Of a DNA stretch of 55,232 nucleotides, positions 53,159 through 55,232 are shown piece after piece; the first letter of the stretch is position 1, and the number at the start of each line of letters is the position of its first letter. The stretch is taken from assembly GCF_009865215.1 (NCBI RefSeq), contig NZ_WWJX01000815.1, positions 1-55,232 of the forward strand, read 5' to 3'. The notes under the pieces are model-generated. The model saw nothing but the letters and a program-made list of their open reading frames with translations, made no database searches and was not told the DNA's origin. Both the position numbers and the translations under genes were made by a program. Source of the stretch: Streptomyces sp. SID3343. Its GTDB lineage: Bacteria; Actinomycetota; Actinomycetes; Streptomycetales; Streptomycetaceae.

Positions 53159-54427
53159 GTGAAGGTCCTCGTGATTGGCAGCGGTGCCCGTGAGCACGCG
53201 CTGTGCCGCTCGCTCTCCCTCGACTCCGCGGTCTCCGCCGTCTACTGCGCTCCCGGCAACGCCGGCATCGCGCAGGTGGCCGAGCTCCGCCCGGTCGACG
53301 CCCTCAACGCGGGGGCCGTCGCCGACCTCGCGCAACAGCTCGACGCCGACCTCGTCGTCGTCGGTCCGGAGGGGCCGCTGGTCGCCGGCGTCGCGGACGC
53401 CGTGCGCGCGCGGGGCATCGACTGCTTCGGTCCGTCCGGCACCGCCGCACGGCTGGAGGGCTCCAAGGCGTTCGCCAAGGAGGTCATGGCGGCCGCGGCC
53501 GTGCCCACCGCGCGCTCCTACCTGTGCACGACCCCCGAGGGGGCCGACCACGCGCTCGACGCGTTCGGGCCGCCCTACGTGGTCAAGGACGACGGCCTCG
53601 CGGCCGGCAAGGGCGTCGTGGTGACCGACGACCTCGACGCCGCGCGCGAGCACGCCGCGTCGTGCGGCCGGGTGGTCATCGAGGAGTTTCTCGACGGCCC
53701 CGAGGTCTCGCTGTTCGTCCTGTGCGACGGCGAGAGCGTGCTGGCGCTCCAGCCGGCGCAGGACTTCAAGCGGGTCGGCGACGACGACGCGGGCCCCAAC
53801 ACCGGCGGCATGGGCGCCTACACCCCGCTGCCGTGGGCGCCCGAGGGCCTGACCGAGGAACTGCTGCGCACCGTCGCCCAGCCGACCGTGGACGAGATGC
53901 GGCGGCGCGGTACCCCGTTCTCGGGCGTGCTCTACATCGGGCTCGCGCTCACCTCGCGCGGCCCGCGTGTGATCGAGTTCAACTGCCGCTTCGGCGACCC
54001 CGAGACGCAGGTCGTGCTCGCGAGCCTGGCCACCCCGCTCGCCGGCGTGCTGCACGCGTCCGCGACCGGTCGGCTCGCCGAGCTCGAACCGCTGCGTTGG
54101 CGGGAGGGCGCCGCCGTCACGGTGGTCGTCGCCGCCGAGAACTACCCGGGCACCCCGCGTACCGGCGACCCGATCGAGGGCTTGGCCGAGGCCGCGAAGG
54201 TGCCGGGCACCTACGTCCTGCACGGCGGCACCCGGCGTGGCGAGGACGACCACGTGCTGTCCTCGGGCGGCCGAGTGCTCTCGGTGACCGCGACGGGCGA
54301 CACCCTGGAGCACGCCCGCGAGCGCGCGTACGAGGCGGTGGGGCTGATCACCCTGCCCGGCTCGCACCACCGCACGGACATCGCGGCGAAGGCGATCAAG
54401 GGCGAGATCACCGTCACGACCGGCTGA
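53159..54427 (+). CDS. purD: Phosphoribosylamine-glycine ligase
   Basis: 422 residues from GTG 53159 (VKVLVIGSGAREHALC). It condenses phosphoribosylamine with glycine and ATP to GAR, step two of purine synthesis. The ATP-grasp layout is complete: N-domain with VVVGPEGPLVAGVAD, FGPSGTAARLEGSKAFAK, YVVKDDGLAAGKGVVV (ATP lid), DFKRVGDDDAGPNTGGMGAY, GVLYIGLALTSRGPRVIEFNCRFGDPETQ with metal ligands, and the C-terminal EAVGLITLPGSHHRTDIAAKA. It is transcribed with the preceding hypothetical gene at most; other pur genes are not adjacent except purA 4 kb upstream. Confidence 0.98.
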   Translation: MKVLVIGSGAREHALCRSLSLDSAVSAVYCAPGNAGIAQVAELRPVDALNAGAVADLAQQLDADLVVVGPEGPLVAGVADAVRARGIDCFGPSGTAARLEGSKAFAKEVMAAAAVPTARSYLCTTPEGADHALDAFGPPYVVKDDGLAAGKGVVVTDDLDAAREHAASCGRVVIEEFLDGPEVSLFVLCDGESVLALQPAQDFKRVGDDDAGPNTGGMGAYTPLPWAPEGLTEELLRTVAQPTVDEMRRRGTPFSGVLYIGLALTSRGPRVIEFNCRFGDPETQVVLASLATPLAGVLHASATGRLAELEPLRWREGAAVTVVVAAENYPGTPRTGDPIEGLAEAAKVPGTYVLHGGTRRGEDDHVLSSGGRVLSVTATGDTLEHARERAYEAVGLITLPGSHHRTDIAAKAIKGEITVTTG

Positions 54428-54678
54428 ACCCTCGTCGGTCGGTCCGTCCGAAGCCTCCGTCCGAACCGTCCGTATCCGGCCTGGTGGACAAGGCGTGAAC
54501 CACGTCGTCGTCGGCTCAAACCCACACAGCCGTCCGGCCCCGGATCTCACTCGCAGGGATGGTGTTCGGCCCGAAGGGGCTGAACACCCGAACTCGTCGC
54601 ATTATCGTGCGAGCACCGCGGGTCGTGTTCGACGACCCGGACGAGCGATCCCCGGATCCAGGATCGGATGGGGGCGAG
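54428..54678. other. Intergenic region after purD
   Basis: No gene, strong terminator or repeat array is seen in these 251 bases. The last 40 contain GGATCGGATGGGGGCGAG, which may serve as ribosome site for the next gene. Confidence 0.4.
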
Positions 54679-55232
54679 TGCACGTGGGCGAGCCGGCGGA
54701 ACCACTGGCGATGGCCGAAGCGCGCGCCCGGGCGCGCGCTGTCCTGTGGGTGCGCAACGGCGCCCTGCTGGGCGCCCTCACGGCCGTGGGACTGCTGTTG
54801 TACGGGGCGGGCCGCACCTTCGGCGAGGGCGCCGCAGGCACGCTGCTCGCCGCTCTCGCGGGGGCCATCACCGTCGTCCTGGCGTGGGTCGTGCTCGACC
54901 TGGCCCTCGTGCGCAGGATCGGGGTGCCCTCGATCTCGCTGGCCCCGGCGCAGGCTCCCGAGCTGCACGAGATCGTGCGGGGGCTCGCGACCGAGCTGGA
55001 CGTGCCGCTGCCCGACGGAATCCGGCTGTGCCCCGAGTGCGACAGCTGGCTGGAACCCGACGCCCGACGCTCGCGCGGCACGGTGCTCGTGGTCGGCGCC
55101 CCGTTCCTGTGGTGGCTGCGGGTGGGCGAGCTGCGCGCGCTGCTCGCGCCCGTGGTGGCCGGTACGGCGGCGTCCGCCGACCCGGCCGTCGCGGCGGCCC
55201 GCCGGTGGGTGCGGCGGCTGGACGCGGTCGGC
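54679..55232 (+). CDS. Membrane protein, 3' end beyond the window
   Basis: Open from GTG 54679 to the window edge without a stop, about 184 residues seen. GGGGGCGA precedes the start. The N-terminus is cytoplasmic and basic (ARARARAVLWVR); two membrane helices follow (about 27-45 and 55-80, ALLGALTAVGLLLYGAG and LAALAGAITVVLAWVVLDLAL). Then comes APELHEIVRGLATELDVPLPDGIRLCPECDSWLEPD with a CPEC pair, and FLWWLRVGELRALLAPVVAG, a pattern seen in actinobacterial M48-like integral membrane proteins, where the zinc helix would lie further downstream, outside the window. Peptidase assignment is tentative. Confidence 0.75.

Overview
The window is high-G+C actinobacterial chromosome, most like Streptomycetaceae (Streptomyces, Embleya or a relative). 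Supporting evidence: very G+C-rich third codon positions, many GTG starts, an HspR/HAIR-controlled dnaK-grpE-dnaJ-hspR operon with a HAIR-controlled clpB, a class E sortase-type LAATG surface protein, SigE-type ECF sigma factors, and a dispersed 25-bp intergenic repeat that I recall from Streptomyces genomes. Genus and species cannot be settled from this sequence.

1-8.46 kb is an accessory island. Identical direct repeats of 137 bp (1-137 and 8327-8463) bracket it. The right copy holds the 3' half of an intact tRNA-Gly(CCC) gene; the left copy holds the displaced tRNA 3' half. Next to the right repeat are an excisionase and a pSAM2-type tyrosine integrase, both broken: xis has one frameshift, and int has two frameshifts plus a TAC to CAC change at the expected catalytic tyrosine. 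The island is therefore a recently grounded AICE-like element without visible replication or transfer genes. Its cargo is a small membrane protein, a lower-G+C HTH protein behind five exactly 10-bp-phased CGGAC repeats, an APH-family kinase, an XRE-TPR regulator, a prim-pol-like short protein and two tandem paralogous small proteins.

8.5-14.2 kb: dcd, a phosphoribosyltransferase, a prim-pol-like protein, a Yip1-family membrane protein and a large membrane Fe-S oxidoreductase. 14.5-24.4 kb: the heat-shock block (clpB, a P-loop kinase, a Tat-exported metallophosphoesterase, then hspR, dnaJ, grpE, dnaK), with HAIR operators at clpB and dnaK. 24.6-28.1 kb: three tandem paralogous single-pass proteins with low-complexity Pro/Gly/Gln/Tyr N-termini and an exported domain sharing a WP-x-x-C-D-L/M-L/V-T-D-A signature. 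I see this as one of the best candidates for an undescribed system.

28.1-42.9 kb: a cupin divergent from an ATP-dependent RNA ligase, a YbjN protein, a PLP aminotransferase, a DUF2617-DUF350-membrane aminopropyltransferase module (with a periodic ATCCGACA array before DUF350 and an aminopropyltransferase that has lost several expected active-site residues), divergent femX and murJ, a SRPBCC protein, pyrE, the LAATG surface protein, a DedA protein and a CoA-disulfide-reductase-like flavoprotein.

43-55.2 kb: an ECF sigma/anti-sigma-like pair, followed by a decayed second copy in which the partner gene survives but only a frameshifted 3' scrap of its sigma gene remains. Then come fbaA, a DUF3151 gene, a divergent diacylglycerol-kinase-like gene, purA, a class III aminotransferase, a GntR regulator, a conserved hypothetical gene, purD, and a membrane protein truncated by the window end.
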